From the NCBI RefSeq assembly GCF_027922265.1, contig NZ_BSFI01000007.1:632979-696978 (forward strand): a stretch of 64,000 nt of DNA. The letters are read 5' to 3'. The DNA is from Hansschlegelia plantiphila (GTDB lineage: Bacteria; Pseudomonadota; Alphaproteobacteria; Rhizobiales; Methylopilaceae). Positions 28,420 through 36,576 of the stretch are shown here, one piece after another (the first letter of the stretch is position 1; the number at the start of each line of letters is the position of its first letter). Below the pieces are notes generated by a model. The model ran no database searches, was not told where the DNA came from, and was given only the letters and a program-made list of their open reading frames with translations. A program made the translations under genes and the position numbers.

Positions 28420-28686
28420 TCAGCCGAACGCGCCCATCGCGCTCCACAGGATCGCGCCTGACATCAACGCCAGACCGATCATGTCGCCATTGAGCAGCTG
28501 CCGCTCGATTGCATTGTGGGGGGCAGTATTGAGCAACGAGTCATCGACAATATCGATGTCAGTCGAGCTGTAGTCTTCCTGGGATGAGGTCGAATCGAAG
28601 TCATCATTCAGATCCCCGGCGAAATTTGCTCCGGGAACGAACGAACGGGAAGCGGCTGCTTGCGCATTTTCAATAACATGAAACAT
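28420..28686 (-). CDS. Small acidic protein with C-terminal membrane segment, unknown
   Basis: 88-residue protein if the ATG at 28686 is used (GGTGA lies about 6 bases before it). The middle is very acidic and Ser-rich ('GDLNDDFDSTSSQEDYSSTDIDIVDDS'), and the last 20 residues are hydrophobic ('MIGLALMSGAILWSAMGAFG'), suggesting a tail-anchored or peripheral protein. I do not recognise a family. It is divergent to nothing obvious and lies between the receiver and a 59-residue gene on the same strand. A longer frame from 28764 is possible. Confidence 0.45.
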   Translation of the reverse strand: MFHVIENAQAAASRSFVPGANFAGDLNDDFDSTSSQEDYSSTDIDIVDDSLLNTAPHNAIERQLLNGDMIGLALMSGAILWSAMGAFG

Positions 28687-28791
28687 TGCAGTCACCGCTT
28701 GTGTCGTGTCCAACCACACACACAACGCAGCGACGTCTGCCAGGTTCCGCCTGACAGACGTCATTCACGGATTTTTTACGTGGGGTTAATT

Positions 28792-28971
28792 TCAGCGCGC
28801 GGCGAGCGCGCCGTCATCCAGCAGATGTTCGAGCGCGCCGATCGCGATCTCGAGATCAGCGATCTTGCGAAGCGCCCCGTCCGACGGAAGGGTCTGCGCG
28901 CGGGCCGCCGCGGCGAACAGATCGATCTGCGCCGCCTTCATCCGATCGAGCAACGACTTGTAGTCTTCCAT
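28792..28971 (-). CDS. Small helical protein, unknown (59 aa)
   Basis: A 59-residue frame, MEDYKSLLDRMKAAQIDLF in front and 'GALEHLLDDGALAAR' at the end, is helical and amphipathic throughout, with no Cys or signal. It was found by reading the minus strand directly; it is too short for standard long-ORF scans. It uses high-GC third positions as its neighbours do, which supports coding. It lies between tRNA-Pro and the 88-residue gene. Function is unknown. Confidence 0.55.
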   Translation of the reverse strand: MEDYKSLLDRMKAAQIDLFAAAARAQTLPSDGALRKIADLEIAIGALEHLLDDGALAAR

Positions 28972-29053
28972 GTGCCGAGCCGTTCCCGTCGCTTAACGTC
29001 AATGCGCCGACGGGCGGGGCGGTCGCCCCGTCGTCGTCGGCAATAAAGAAAAC

Positions 29054-29131
29054 TGGTCGGAGCGAGAGGATTTGAACCTCCGACCCCTAGTCCCCCAGAC
29101 TAGTGCGCTAACCGGGCTGCGCCACGCTCCG
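29054..29131 (-). tRNA. tRNA-Pro (anticodon GGG), 3' CCA encoded
   Basis: The minus strand folds as a cloverleaf: acceptor CGGAGCG/CGCTCCG with discriminator A and CCA (29054-29056), D arm GCGCAGCCCGGTTAGCGC, anticodon arm CTAGT-CTGGGGG-ACTAG giving anticodon GGG, and T arm GGAGG-TTCAAAT-CCTCT. It is the only tRNA seen in the window. Confidence 0.96.
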
Positions 29132-29313
29132 ATGCCCTTGCGGGCCGAGATCGTCTAGCGCTATGCGGCCTCGCGTGCAAGCGCTGCTGGCCAAACGATC
29201 ATAATCGATGTGGGCGCAGGCGGAACGACACCGCTTCCCCATGTCTTCTACCGCCAGTGAATGGCCGCTCCCCCTTGCTGCCTGCCCTTCGGCCGCTCTG
29301 TCCTGGATTTAGA

Positions 29314-30336
29314 ATGACGCAACATTTCTTCCCAGCTGGCGGCCGCGCGCCGGTCGTCGTGGTGACCGGCGCCACCGCCGGAGTCGGCCGAGCGATAGCG
29401 CTGCGGTTCGCGGAAGCGGGCTATTCGGTCGGGCTGATCGCACGCGACGCGCTGGCGCTCGAGGGCGCTCGCGCCGAGATCGAGAGCTTCGGCGTCGACG
29501 CCGTCGCCGTTTCCGCCGACGTCGCGAGCGCCGATCAGGTTTTCAGCGCCGCCGGCCGCATAGAAGGCGAACTCGGGCCGATAGCGATCTGGGTCAACAA
29601 TGCGATGGTCACGGTTATCTCGCCCTTCGCCGCGGTGACTCCGGAGGAATACCGGCGCGTGACCGAGGTCACCTATCTCGGCGCGGTTCACGGCACGATG
29701 GCGGCCCTGAAGCACATGAAACCGCGGGACCGCGGACGCGTCATCCAGATCGGATCGGCGCTGGCCTATCGCGGCCTGCCGCTCCAGTCGGCCTATTGCG
29801 GCGCGAAGCACGCGATCCGCGGGTTCACGGAGAGCGTCAGATCCGAGCTGATCCACGACAGATCCAACGTCAGGCTGATGATGGTCGACCTGCCGGCGGT
29901 GAACACGCCGCAGTTCGACTGGGCCCGCACGCACATCCTGCGAACGCCCCGCCCGATGGGAAGGCCGGTCCAGCCCGAGGCGATAGCGGACGGCGTCTTC
30001 CGTGCGGCGCACGGCCGGGGACGGGACCACTGGATCGGATGGACGACGGCGCTGACGGTCCTTGGCAACGCGGCGTCGCCGGGCTTTCTCGATCGCTACC
30101 TCGCCAAGGCGGTCGAAGGTCAGCAGACGGCGATCCCGAAGACGCCCGACCGCCGCGACAATCTCGCGGCTCCAGTTTCCGGTCTCCACCGGACTCAGGG
30201 ATCATTCAGTCGCGAGGCGAGCGCCAGAGCCCCGCTGCTTCCCGCTGAAGCCGTGCGGCTCGGCGTCGTGACGGCCGGCGCTCTTGCATGCGCTGCGATC
30301 GGGGCGCTGATCGGGGCGGCGATCAGAAGACGGTGA
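29314..30336 (+). CDS. SDR family oxidoreductase with C-terminal membrane segment
   Basis: 340-residue short-chain dehydrogenase/reductase. The cofactor motif is 'VVVVTGATAGVGRAIALRFAEAGYSVGLIAR' (TGxxxGxG), then 'WVNNAMVTV' (NNAG-like), and the catalytic 'IGSALAYRGLPLQSAYCGAKHA' (Ser, YxxxK). A hydrophobic stretch near the C-terminus ('GVVTAGALACAAIGALIGAAI') would anchor it in the membrane. The ATG at 29314 is used; an upstream frame to 29257 is possible. Substrate unknown. It is followed by an aldo/keto reductase gene. Confidence 0.88.
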   Translation: MTQHFFPAGGRAPVVVVTGATAGVGRAIALRFAEAGYSVGLIARDALALEGARAEIESFGVDAVAVSADVASADQVFSAAGRIEGELGPIAIWVNNAMVTVISPFAAVTPEEYRRVTEVTYLGAVHGTMAALKHMKPRDRGRVIQIGSALAYRGLPLQSAYCGAKHAIRGFTESVRSELIHDRSNVRLMMVDLPAVNTPQFDWARTHILRTPRPMGRPVQPEAIADGVFRAAHGRGRDHWIGWTTALTVLGNAASPGFLDRYLAKAVEGQQTAIPKTPDRRDNLAAPVSGLHRTQGSFSREASARAPLLPAEAVRLGVVTAGALACAAIGALIGAAIRRR

Positions 30337-30393
30337 GGTCGCTTCCCAGCGGCGCCTGAAAGCGGTCGCGATCATGCGAGGAGACGATTTGTC

Positions 30394-31233
30394 ATGCGAC
30401 TTTCTACGTTTGGTCCCGCCGGAACCCCGGTCTCCGTCATCGGGCAGGGCACATGGCGACTTGACGAGAGCCGCCGCGCCGAGGCGCTCGAGGCGTTGCG
30501 GCGCGGCCTCGACGCAGGGATGACGCATGTCGACACCGCCGAGATGTATGGCGAGGCCGAACCGCTCGTCTGCGAGGCGATCGCGGGCCGGCGCGACGAG
30601 GTGTTTCTCGTGTCGAAGGTCCTGCCGTCCAACGCCTCGAAGGCCCGGACGATCGCAGCCTGCGAGCGCAGTCTCGCGCGGCTGAACACAGACCGGCTCG
30701 ATTGCTATCTGTTGCATTGGCGGGGCGCGACGCCGCTCGCCGAGACGATCGAGGCGTTCGAGACGCTCGTCGCCGCAGGCAAAATCCTGTCCTGGGGCGT
30801 CAGCAATTTCGACGTCGACGACCTCGAGGACGCGCTCGCCATCGCCGGGGAAGGCCGCATCGCCTGCAATCAGGTGCTCTATCATCTGCAGGAACGGGCG
30901 ATCGAACATGCGGTGGCGCCATGGTGCGAGGCGCAGGGCGTGACCGTGGTCGCCTACAGCCCGTTCGGCAGCGGTGATTTCCCCAGCGCCCGTACGGCTG
31001 CAGGGGGCGTGCTGGAGGAGATCGCCGCCGAGGTTGGCGCGACGGCGCGGCAGGTCGCGCTTGCGGCTCTGACTCGCCGCCCGTCGGTCGTGGCGATCCC
31101 GAAAGCGTCGAGCGTCGCGCACGCGCTCGATAACGCGGCCGCAGGCGATCTTCGGCTCAGCGACGCGCAGCTCGAGCGGATCGACCGGGCGTTTCCGCGC
31201 GGTCCGAAGCCCCGCCATCTGCCGATGATTTGA
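30394..31233 (+). CDS. Aldo/keto reductase
   Basis: 279-residue NADPH-dependent oxidoreductase with a TIM-barrel. The tetrad is visible in 'GMTHVDTAEMYGEAE' (Asp, Tyr), 'VFLVSKVLP' (Lys) and 'DCYLLHWRG' (His). 'LSWGVSNFDVDDLEDAL' and 'ARQVALAALTRRPSVVAIPKASSVAHALDN' match the family's substrate and cofactor loops. Length is slightly short but normal for bacterial AKRs (275-285). It has ATG 30394 and lies 57 bases after the SDR gene on the same strand. Confidence 0.92.
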   Translation: MRLSTFGPAGTPVSVIGQGTWRLDESRRAEALEALRRGLDAGMTHVDTAEMYGEAEPLVCEAIAGRRDEVFLVSKVLPSNASKARTIAACERSLARLNTDRLDCYLLHWRGATPLAETIEAFETLVAAGKILSWGVSNFDVDDLEDALAIAGEGRIACNQVLYHLQERAIEHAVAPWCEAQGVTVVAYSPFGSGDFPSARTAAGGVLEEIAAEVGATARQVALAALTRRPSVVAIPKASSVAHALDNAAAGDLRLSDAQLERIDRAFPRGPKPRHLPMI

Positions 31234-31349
31234 CGCGCCGACGATCTGGGGGGCAGGGTGGCTCGGCCGCGCCTCGCGCGCTAACCTGTCGGGCGTTAAT
31301 CCACACCGATCCCGTTCGTCGGCGGTCGCAGCCTCAGCCTTGACGACGC

Positions 31350-31649
31350 ATGGTCATCCGGCCGCCTAAGCTCGACGTGCTGATTCTCTCGGCCGCGGAC
31401 GATCTCGAAACGGAAATCCGCGCAGAGCGAGCCAGCGCCCTTGAACGGGCCGGCTCCAGGGCCGAGCGGGCGATGGCGGCGTTTCACGCCGCGGTCGGGG
31501 ACAAGCGCGCCAGCCTGATCAAACCGGCCGCCGACGCTCTGCACGGCTACATGATCCAGCGCGAGCTCATGGGGTTCCGCGGCCATGCCGAGGTGCTGGA
31601 GCGGCTCGCCGTGCCGCGTCAGGTGATCGCGAAGATCGGGGTCCGCTGA
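31350..31649 (+). CDS. Conserved small protein of unknown function
   Basis: 99-residue protein, mainly alpha-helical by composition ('AADDLETEIRAERASALERAGSRAERAMAAFHAAVG'), with no signal sequence, membrane helix or cysteine. The ending 'ALHGYMIQRELMGFRGHAEVLERLAVPRQVIAKIG' looks structured. I do not recognise a named family. It stands alone downstream of the aldo/keto reductase gene and is followed by two hairpins at 31704-31752. Confidence 0.6.
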   Translation: MVIRPPKLDVLILSAADDLETEIRAERASALERAGSRAERAMAAFHAAVGDKRASLIKPAADALHGYMIQRELMGFRGHAEVLERLAVPRQVIAKIGVR

Positions 31650-31703
31650 AGCCGCCCGGAATTGCGGCGCCTGTGTCCATCTTGGAGTCAGGAGCCGATC
31701 GAC

Positions 31704-31757
31704 GCCCGTGCGACGGGCACTCATACCCCCGCCAACGAGACCGTTGGCGGGGTTGGA
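31704..31757. terminator. Two adjacent hairpins after the 99-residue gene
   Basis: GCCCGT-GCG-ACGGGC (31704-31718) and CCCCGCCAAC-GAGACC-GTTGGCGGGG (31727-31752) are followed on the plus strand by TTGGATTTTAC. The second is a strong 10-bp stem with a modest U-rich tail, so it can end plus-strand transcription. It also faces the minus-strand peptide gene. Confidence 0.6.
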
Positions 31758-31799
31758 TTTTACTTGAGGCGGTCGGCCATCTGGTTCGGCGAATACCGA

Positions 31800-31901
31800 T
31801 TAGTCGACAAGATCGATCACGGCGTCGGACAGGAACTGCGCGACCTTCTTACTCACGTCTTTCAGCGTATTCGCCGCCTTAACAAGTTCGATGGAGAGCA
31901 T
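31800..31901 (-). CDS. Candidate 33-residue amphipathic peptide
   Basis: An ATG at 31901 is preceded by TGCCGAAGGAGATACGCCG, an almost perfect Shine-Dalgarno (AAGGAG) 8-9 bases upstream. The product begins MLSIELVKAANTLKDVSKKV and ends AQFLSDAVIDLVD. Hydrophobic residues recur every three to four positions, giving an amphipathic helix of near-neutral charge with no Cys. The frame is too short for standard ORF calling. No homologue is recognised. The strong ribosome site is the main evidence; a signalling, membrane-active or regulatory role is unproven. Confidence 0.45.
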   Translation of the reverse strand: MLSIELVKAANTLKDVSKKVAQFLSDAVIDLVD

Positions 31902-32219
31902 CGGCGTATCTCCTTCGGCAATCGGCGCCGATTGCCATGCAATACAGGCGCCAGCCAGCGGCAGCGGCAGCGCCATTGCCGTCAGCCGTAGTTGCGTTGA
32001 TTGGCGAAACAACGGCGCGTTCGTGTCCGTGGTCTGTATCCTTCATGAGAGGGGCGACGCCCGGTCGGGCCAAAATCGCTGAACGCTCGATGAACGATCA
32101 GGCGGGCCGGCGTTCAGGCGCTTCGGCGCATCTACAAGCTACTTTCGAGATCACCCCACGCCGTAACAGGCGTCGGACCGGATACCGCCCCTCTTCGGTT
32201 CGAATCTCTCGAAAGGCAC

Positions 32220-32254
32220 GCCCGGCCGATGGGGAGAGGCCGGGCTATTTTTTT
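32220..32254 (+). terminator. Orphan rho-independent terminator (possible small RNA 3' end)
   Basis: GCCCGGCC (32220-32227) and GGCCGGGC (32238-32245) form a perfect 8-bp stem with a 10-base loop, followed by TATTTTTTT. No open reading frame precedes it on this strand, so an untranslated RNA starting some 50-150 bases upstream is the simplest explanation. Confidence 0.7.
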
Positions 32255-32419
32255 GTCCATCGCCCGCGTCATCGTCGGTCGTACGTCCGGCTTTCGGGCG
32301 TCGTTGCGCCGACTAGTCAAGACACCTCAGGCCTGCACGGTAAGGAAGGTTTCCTGATACCCCGATTATTGTCGGACGCGCTATCAAAATATCAAATCCA
32401 TAGAAATAAGTATTTGTTG

Positions 32420-32449
32420 TTGACACGGCCCGGCGGCCGTGGCGGATAT
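32420..32449 (+). promoter_or_regulatory. Likely promoter of the sulfate transport operon
   Basis: TTGACA at 32420-32425 is followed 18 bases later by GGATAT (32444-32449), with an AT-rich stretch just upstream. The site lies 26 bases before the start of the binding-protein gene. The -10 is weak, so regulation by an activator is plausible. Confidence 0.45.
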
Positions 32450-32474
32450 CAGGCGTTCTTTTGGAGACCCGATC

Positions 32475-33503
32475 ATGAACCGCCGCACCGCCACGCGCCT
32501 TTTCGCAGCGCTGGCCCTCTCAGCCCCGCTGGCGCTCGCCGCAGGCGTCGGAACCGCCGCCGCCCAGACGCGGCTCACCAACGTCTCCTACGACCCGACG
32601 CGTGAGCTCTACAAAGACTTCAACGCCGCCTTCGAGAAGACCTGGAAGGCCGAGACCGGGGAGGACATCCGCGTCCAGGCGAGCCATGGCGGCTCGGGCA
32701 AGCAGGCGCGCTCGGTGATCGACGGGCTCAACGCGGACGTCGTGACGCTGGCGCTCGCAGCCGACATCGACGCGATCGCCTCCGCGACCGGCAAGATCCC
32801 GGCGGACTGGCAGAAGCGCCTGCCGCACAACTCCTCGCCCTACACGTCGACGATCGTATTCCTGGTCAGGAAGGGCAACCCGAAAGGCATCAAGGACTGG
32901 GGCGACCTCGTGAAGGCCGACGTCCAGGTCATCACGCCGAACCCGAAGACCTCCGGCGGCGCGCGCTGGAACTATCTCGCCGCCTGGGCCTACGGCCTGC
33001 AGGCGAACGGCGGCGACGCCGCGAAGGCCAAGGCCTACGTTGCGGATCTCTTCAAACACGTTCCGGTGCTCGACAGCGGCGCGCGCGGCGCGACGACGAC
33101 CTTCGCCCAGCGCGGCCTCGGCGACGTGCTGCTCGCCTGGGAGAACGAGGCTTTCCTCTCCGGCAAGGAGTTCGGAGAGGACAAATTCGACATCGTCTAT
33201 CCCTCGATCTCGATCCTGGCGGAGCCGCCGGTCTCGATCGTCGACGGGAACGTCGACAAGAACGGCACCCGCAAGGCGGCCGAGGCCTATCTCAACCTGC
33301 TCTATTCGAAGGTGGGCCAGACGATCGCCGCGCGGAACTTCTACCGTCCGATCTCGCCCGAACTCGCCGAAAAGGAAGACGTCGCGCGCTTCAAGGAGCT
33401 GAAGCTCGTCACGATCGACGGCGAGTTCGGCGGCTGGAAGAAGGCGCAGGCCGAGCACTTCGCCGACGGCGGGACCTTCGACCAGATCTACAAGCCGCAG
33501 TAA
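32475..33503 (+). CDS. sbp: Sulfate ABC transporter substrate-binding protein
   Basis: 342-residue periplasmic protein that captures sulfate (or thiosulfate) for the ABC importer CysTWA. The signal peptide ends 'AGVGTAAAQ'. Sulfate-binding signatures are '[20 protein letters not shown]', '[32 protein letters not shown]', '[23 protein letters not shown]' and '[17 protein letters not shown]'. The ATG at 32475 follows TTTTGGAGA. A hairpin with a U-run lies between this gene and cysT. Confidence 0.95.
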   Translation: MNRRTATRLFAALALSAPLALAAGVGTAAAQTRLTNVSYDPTRELYKDFNAAFEKTWKAETGEDIRVQASHGGSGKQARSVIDGLNADVVTLALAADIDAIASATGKIPADWQKRLPHNSSPYTSTIVFLVRKGNPKGIKDWGDLVKADVQVITPNPKTSGGARWNYLAAWAYGLQANGGDAAKAKAYVADLFKHVPVLDSGARGATTTFAQRGLGDVLLAWENEAFLSGKEFGEDKFDIVYPSISILAEPPVSIVDGNVDKNGTRKAAEAYLNLLYSKVGQTIAARNFYRPISPELAEKEDVARFKELKLVTIDGEFGGWKKAQAEHFADGGTFDQIYKPQ

Positions 33504-33521
33504 ATTCAGCCACGAAACAGG

Positions 33522-33555
33522 GCGCGGCCGGCGGACACGTCGGTCGCGCTTTTTT
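33522..33555 (+). terminator. Internal terminator/attenuating hairpin between sbp and cysT
   Basis: GCGCGGCCGGCG (33522-33533) pairs over 12 bp, with two G-T pairs, with CGTCGGTCGCGC (33538-33549) around a GACA loop, followed by TTTTTT. It sits 18 bases after the sbp stop, inside an otherwise continuous operon. Partial termination would give more binding protein than permease. Confidence 0.75.
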
Positions 33556-33574
33556 GCGCGGCTTCCGAAGAGAG

Positions 33575-34507
33575 ATGTGCGTGCAAGCCTCGACAACGAC
33601 CGCGGACGCTGGAATCGTCGCCCCGCCCGTGCAGGACGCGGGCGCCGCCGGTCAGGCGGTTCCGCGAGGCCGCATGAAAAGACAGCAGTTCCGGACGCCG
33701 AGCGCGTTGCCAGGGTTCGGCATGGCCTATGGCTTCGCCTGGGCCTATCTCGGCCTCGTCGTCCTCATTCCGCTTGCGGCCGTGGCGCTCTACGCCTCGT
33801 CGCTCGGGCCAGCGCGTTTCATGCAGATCGCGACCGAACCGCGGACGTTCGCCGCGCTGAAGGTTTCCTTCGGACTGTCGCTCCTGGCGGCCGCGTTGAA
33901 CGCCGTGTTCGGCCTGCTGATCGCCTGGGCGCTGACGCGCTACCGCTTTCCCGGTCGCCGGCTGCTCGACGCGGCCGTCGATCTGCCGTTCGCGCTGCCC
34001 ACCGCGGTCGCCGGCATCGCGCTCTCCGCGATCTACGCGCCGAACGGCTGGATCGGCGCGCTGCTGCCGTTCCGCGTCGCCTTCACGCCCCTCGGCATCT
34101 TCATCGCGCTGGTTTTCATCGGGCTGCCCTTCGTCGTGAGAACGCTGCAGCCGGTGATGGCCGACCTCGACCGCGAACTCGAGGAGGCGTCGGCGACGCT
34201 CGGGGCGACCCGCGCCGCCACCGTGTTCCGGGTCGTCCTGCCCACGCTGCTGCCGGCGTTGCTGACCGGCTTCGCGCTCGCCTTCGCCCGCGCCGTCGGC
34301 GAATACGGATCGGTGATCTTCATCGCAGGCAACATTCCTTACGTCTCGGAAATCGCCCCGCTGCTCATCATCATGCGGCTCGAGGAATTCGACTACGCCG
34401 GCGCGACCGCGATCGCGACGGTGATGCTGGCGCTCTCCTTCGCGCTGCTGTTCGCGGTGAATCTGCTCGAGTCATGGTCGCGCAGGAGGCTCGGCCATGC
34501 GCGCTGA
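33575..34507 (+). CDS. cysT: Sulfate ABC transporter permease CysT
   Basis: About 310-residue inner-membrane permease with six helices. The EAA loop '[31 protein letters not shown]' couples to the ATPase CysA, and '[40 protein letters not shown]' is typical of CysT. The start is uncertain: ATG 33575 adds a 33-residue hydrophilic tail before ATG 33674, which also fits. The 3' end overlaps cysW by 11 bases. Confidence 0.92.
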   Translation: MCVQASTTTADAGIVAPPVQDAGAAGQAVPRGRMKRQQFRTPSALPGFGMAYGFAWAYLGLVVLIPLAAVALYASSLGPARFMQIATEPRTFAALKVSFGLSLLAAALNAVFGLLIAWALTRYRFPGRRLLDAAVDLPFALPTAVAGIALSAIYAPNGWIGALLPFRVAFTPLGIFIALVFIGLPFVVRTLQPVMADLDRELEEASATLGATRAATVFRVVLPTLLPALLTGFALAFARAVGEYGSVIFIAGNIPYVSEIAPLLIIMRLEEFDYAGATAIATVMLALSFALLFAVNLLESWSRRRLGHAR

Positions 34508-35351
34508 GGTGATCGCGGATCCGACGTCGGAGAGCAGGCTCGCAAGGTTTGCGATCATCCTGCTGTCGGTCGCCTTCCTGGCCTTCTTCCTGATCCTGCC
34601 GCTCGGCGCCGTCTTCGTCGAGGCGCTTCGGAAGGGCCTCGAAACCTACTTCGAAAGCTTCAGCGATCCGGACACGATTTCCGCCATCGAGCTCACCGTG
34701 CTGGTCGCCGCGATCGCGGTGCCGCTCAACGTCGTGTTCGGGCTCGCCGCGTCCTGGGCGATCGCGAAGTTCGACTTCCGCGGCAAGAGCTTCTTCGTGA
34801 CGTTGATCGATCTGCCGTTCTCGGTGTCGCCGGTTGTCTCCGGGCTCTGCTACGTCGTGCTGTTCGGCGCGCAGGGCTATTTCGGGCCCTGGCTCGCGGC
34901 CCATGACCTGCAGATCATCTTCGCGCTTCCGGGCATCGTGCTCGCGACCGTGTTCGTCACCTTTCCCTTCGTCGCCCGCGAACTGATTCCGCTGATGCAG
35001 GAGCAGGGGACGAGCGAGGAGGAGGCGGCGCTGTCGCTCGGCGCCGGCGGCTTCCGCACCTTCTGGTCGGTCACGCTGCCGAACGTGCGCTGGGCGCTGC
35101 TCTACGGCGTGCTGTTGTGCAACGCCCGCGCGATGGGCGAGTTCGGCGCGGTCTCGGTGGTCTCAGGCCATCTCAGGGGGCTCACCAACACTGTCCCTCT
35201 GCAGGTCGAGATCCTCTACAACGACTACAATTTCGTCGCGGCCTTCGCCGTCGCCTCCGTGCTCGCGGGCCTCGGCCTCGTGACGCTCGCGATCAAGTCG
35301 GGCCTCGAATGGCGCTACGGGGACGAGATGTCCTCCGCCCACCGCCGCTGA
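34497..35351 (+). CDS. cysW: Sulfate ABC transporter permease CysW
   Basis: 284-residue partner permease of CysT, with six membrane helices. The EAA motif is '[36 protein letters not shown]', and '[46 protein letters not shown]' is the CysW signature. Its ATG at 34497 overlaps the cysT stop by 11 bases (translational coupling), and cysA follows after 15 bases. Confidence 0.95.
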   Translation: MRAEVIADPTSESRLARFAIILLSVAFLAFFLILPLGAVFVEALRKGLETYFESFSDPDTISAIELTVLVAAIAVPLNVVFGLAASWAIAKFDFRGKSFFVTLIDLPFSVSPVVSGLCYVVLFGAQGYFGPWLAAHDLQIIFALPGIVLATVFVTFPFVARELIPLMQEQGTSEEEAALSLGAGGFRTFWSVTLPNVRWALLYGVLLCNARAMGEFGAVSVVSGHLRGLTNTVPLQVEILYNDYNFVAAFAVASVLAGLGLVTLAIKSGLEWRYGDEMSSAHRR

Positions 35352-35366
35352 AGAACGGACAAGACG

Positions 35367-36431
35367 ATGGACCTCAAGATCCGCAACCTGCGCAAGGACT
35401 ACGGCAGGTTCCCCGCTCTCAACGGCGTGAACCTCGACATCCGGTCTGGCGAGCTGATCGCGCTGCTCGGCCCCTCCGGCTCCGGCAAGACGACGCTGCT
35501 GCGCTCGATCGCAGGACTGGAGATTCCGGATGGCGGGCAGATCCTGTTCGGCGACGAGGACGCGCTGCAGAAGAGCGTGCAGGAGCGCAACGTCGGCTTC
35601 GTGTTCCAGAGCTATGCGCTGTTCCGCCATATGAAGGTGTTCGACAACATCGCCTTCGGGCTGCGCGTGCGCGATCGCGCCAGGCGTCCGGCCGAGGGCG
35701 AGATCCGCCGCAAGGTCCTGGAATTGCTTGATCTGGTGCAGCTCTCCGGCCTCGAAGGGCGCTATCCCGCGCAGCTTTCCGGCGGCCAGCGGCAGCGCGT
35801 CGCGCTCGCCCGCGCGCTCGCGATCGAGCCGCAGGTGCTGCTGCTCGACGAGCCGTTCGGGGCGCTCGACGCGCAGGTCCGCAAGGAGCTCCGCCGCTGG
35901 CTCCGCCAGATCCACGACGAGACCGGGCACACCACGGTGTTCGTGACGCACGACCAGGAGGAGGCGATGGAGCTCGCCGACCGCGTGGCGGTTCTCCATA
36001 AGGGCGACCTGCAGCAGGTCGGCACGCCGGACGACGTCTACGACCTGCCGGCGACGCCGTTCGTCTACGCCTTCATCGGCGAGTCGACCTCGCTGCCGGT
36101 GACGATCTCGCGCGGACAGGCCTCGCTCGACGGACGCCCGCTCGCGCTCGACCGCTTCGACGCGCCGGACGGTCCGGCGCGTCTGCACATCCGCCCTCAG
36201 GACGTGACGATCCAGAGCGAGGACGGCGCGGTGCTGACCGGCGCGGTCGTCGGCCTGCGCCGGTCCGGCCCCTATCGCCGCGCCGACATCTCGGTCGGCG
36301 CCGGCCATGCGCGGATCGAGGCGCTGCTGCCTCCGGACGTCGAGATCGCGATCGGCGACCGCGTCGGCCTCGCCTTCAGCCGCTCCGCGGTGTTTCCGGA
36401 GGACGAGAAGGTTCTGCGCAAGGCGGCGTGA
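35367..36431 (+). CDS. cysA: Sulfate/thiosulfate ABC transporter ATP-binding protein CysA
   Basis: 354-residue ATPase that powers sulfate import with CysT and CysW. Walker A '[19 protein letters not shown]', ABC signature '[16 protein letters not shown]', Walker B '[15 protein letters not shown]' and H-loop '[21 protein letters not shown]' are all present. The C-terminal TOBE-like domain ('[14 protein letters not shown]') matches CysA. The operon closes here; the 145 bases to murJ contain no obvious terminator. Confidence 0.96.
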   Translation: MDLKIRNLRKDYGRFPALNGVNLDIRSGELIALLGPSGSGKTTLLRSIAGLEIPDGGQILFGDEDALQKSVQERNVGFVFQSYALFRHMKVFDNIAFGLRVRDRARRPAEGEIRRKVLELLDLVQLSGLEGRYPAQLSGGQRQRVALARALAIEPQVLLLDEPFGALDAQVRKELRRWLRQIHDETGHTTVFVTHDQEEAMELADRVAVLHKGDLQQVGTPDDVYDLPATPFVYAFIGESTSLPVTISRGQASLDGRPLALDRFDAPDGPARLHIRPQDVTIQSEDGAVLTGAVVGLRRSGPYRRADISVGAGHARIEALLPPDVEIAIGDRVGLAFSRSAVFPEDEKVLRKAA

Positions 36432-36576
36432 GCGCGGCGCCTTCGCTGGCGGACGCCCCCAAGCGAGCGCGTGCGCCACTACTCCCGGCTCCCCGAGCCC
36501 GCTAAGGTCCCGCCCGCGCCGCGGTCTGCGGGGATTCGGCGCGTCCCTGAACCCGGAAGCGGCGCGATGACGGTTC

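Larger units (their letters stand above)
31902..32474. other. 573-base intergenic region with an orphan terminator
   Basis: No protein gene is supported here. The region contains a strong plus-strand terminator (32220-32254) with no gene before it, a possible minus-strand promoter and leader for the 33-residue peptide, and an AT-rich stretch (about 32380-32430) in front of the sulfate operon. Confidence 0.6.

Noticed and set aside
29014..29034. GC-rich hairpin between the 59-residue gene and tRNA-Pro as terminator
   Set aside because: GGGGCG/CGCCCC is present but no U-tract follows on either strand; it could be a processing feature only.
32190..32215. GGTTCGAATC motif resembling a tRNA T-loop
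   Set aside because: The flanking five-base stem does not pair (TTCGG against CTCTC), and no acceptor, D or anticodon arm can be built upstream, so a tRNA or intact attachment site is not supported.
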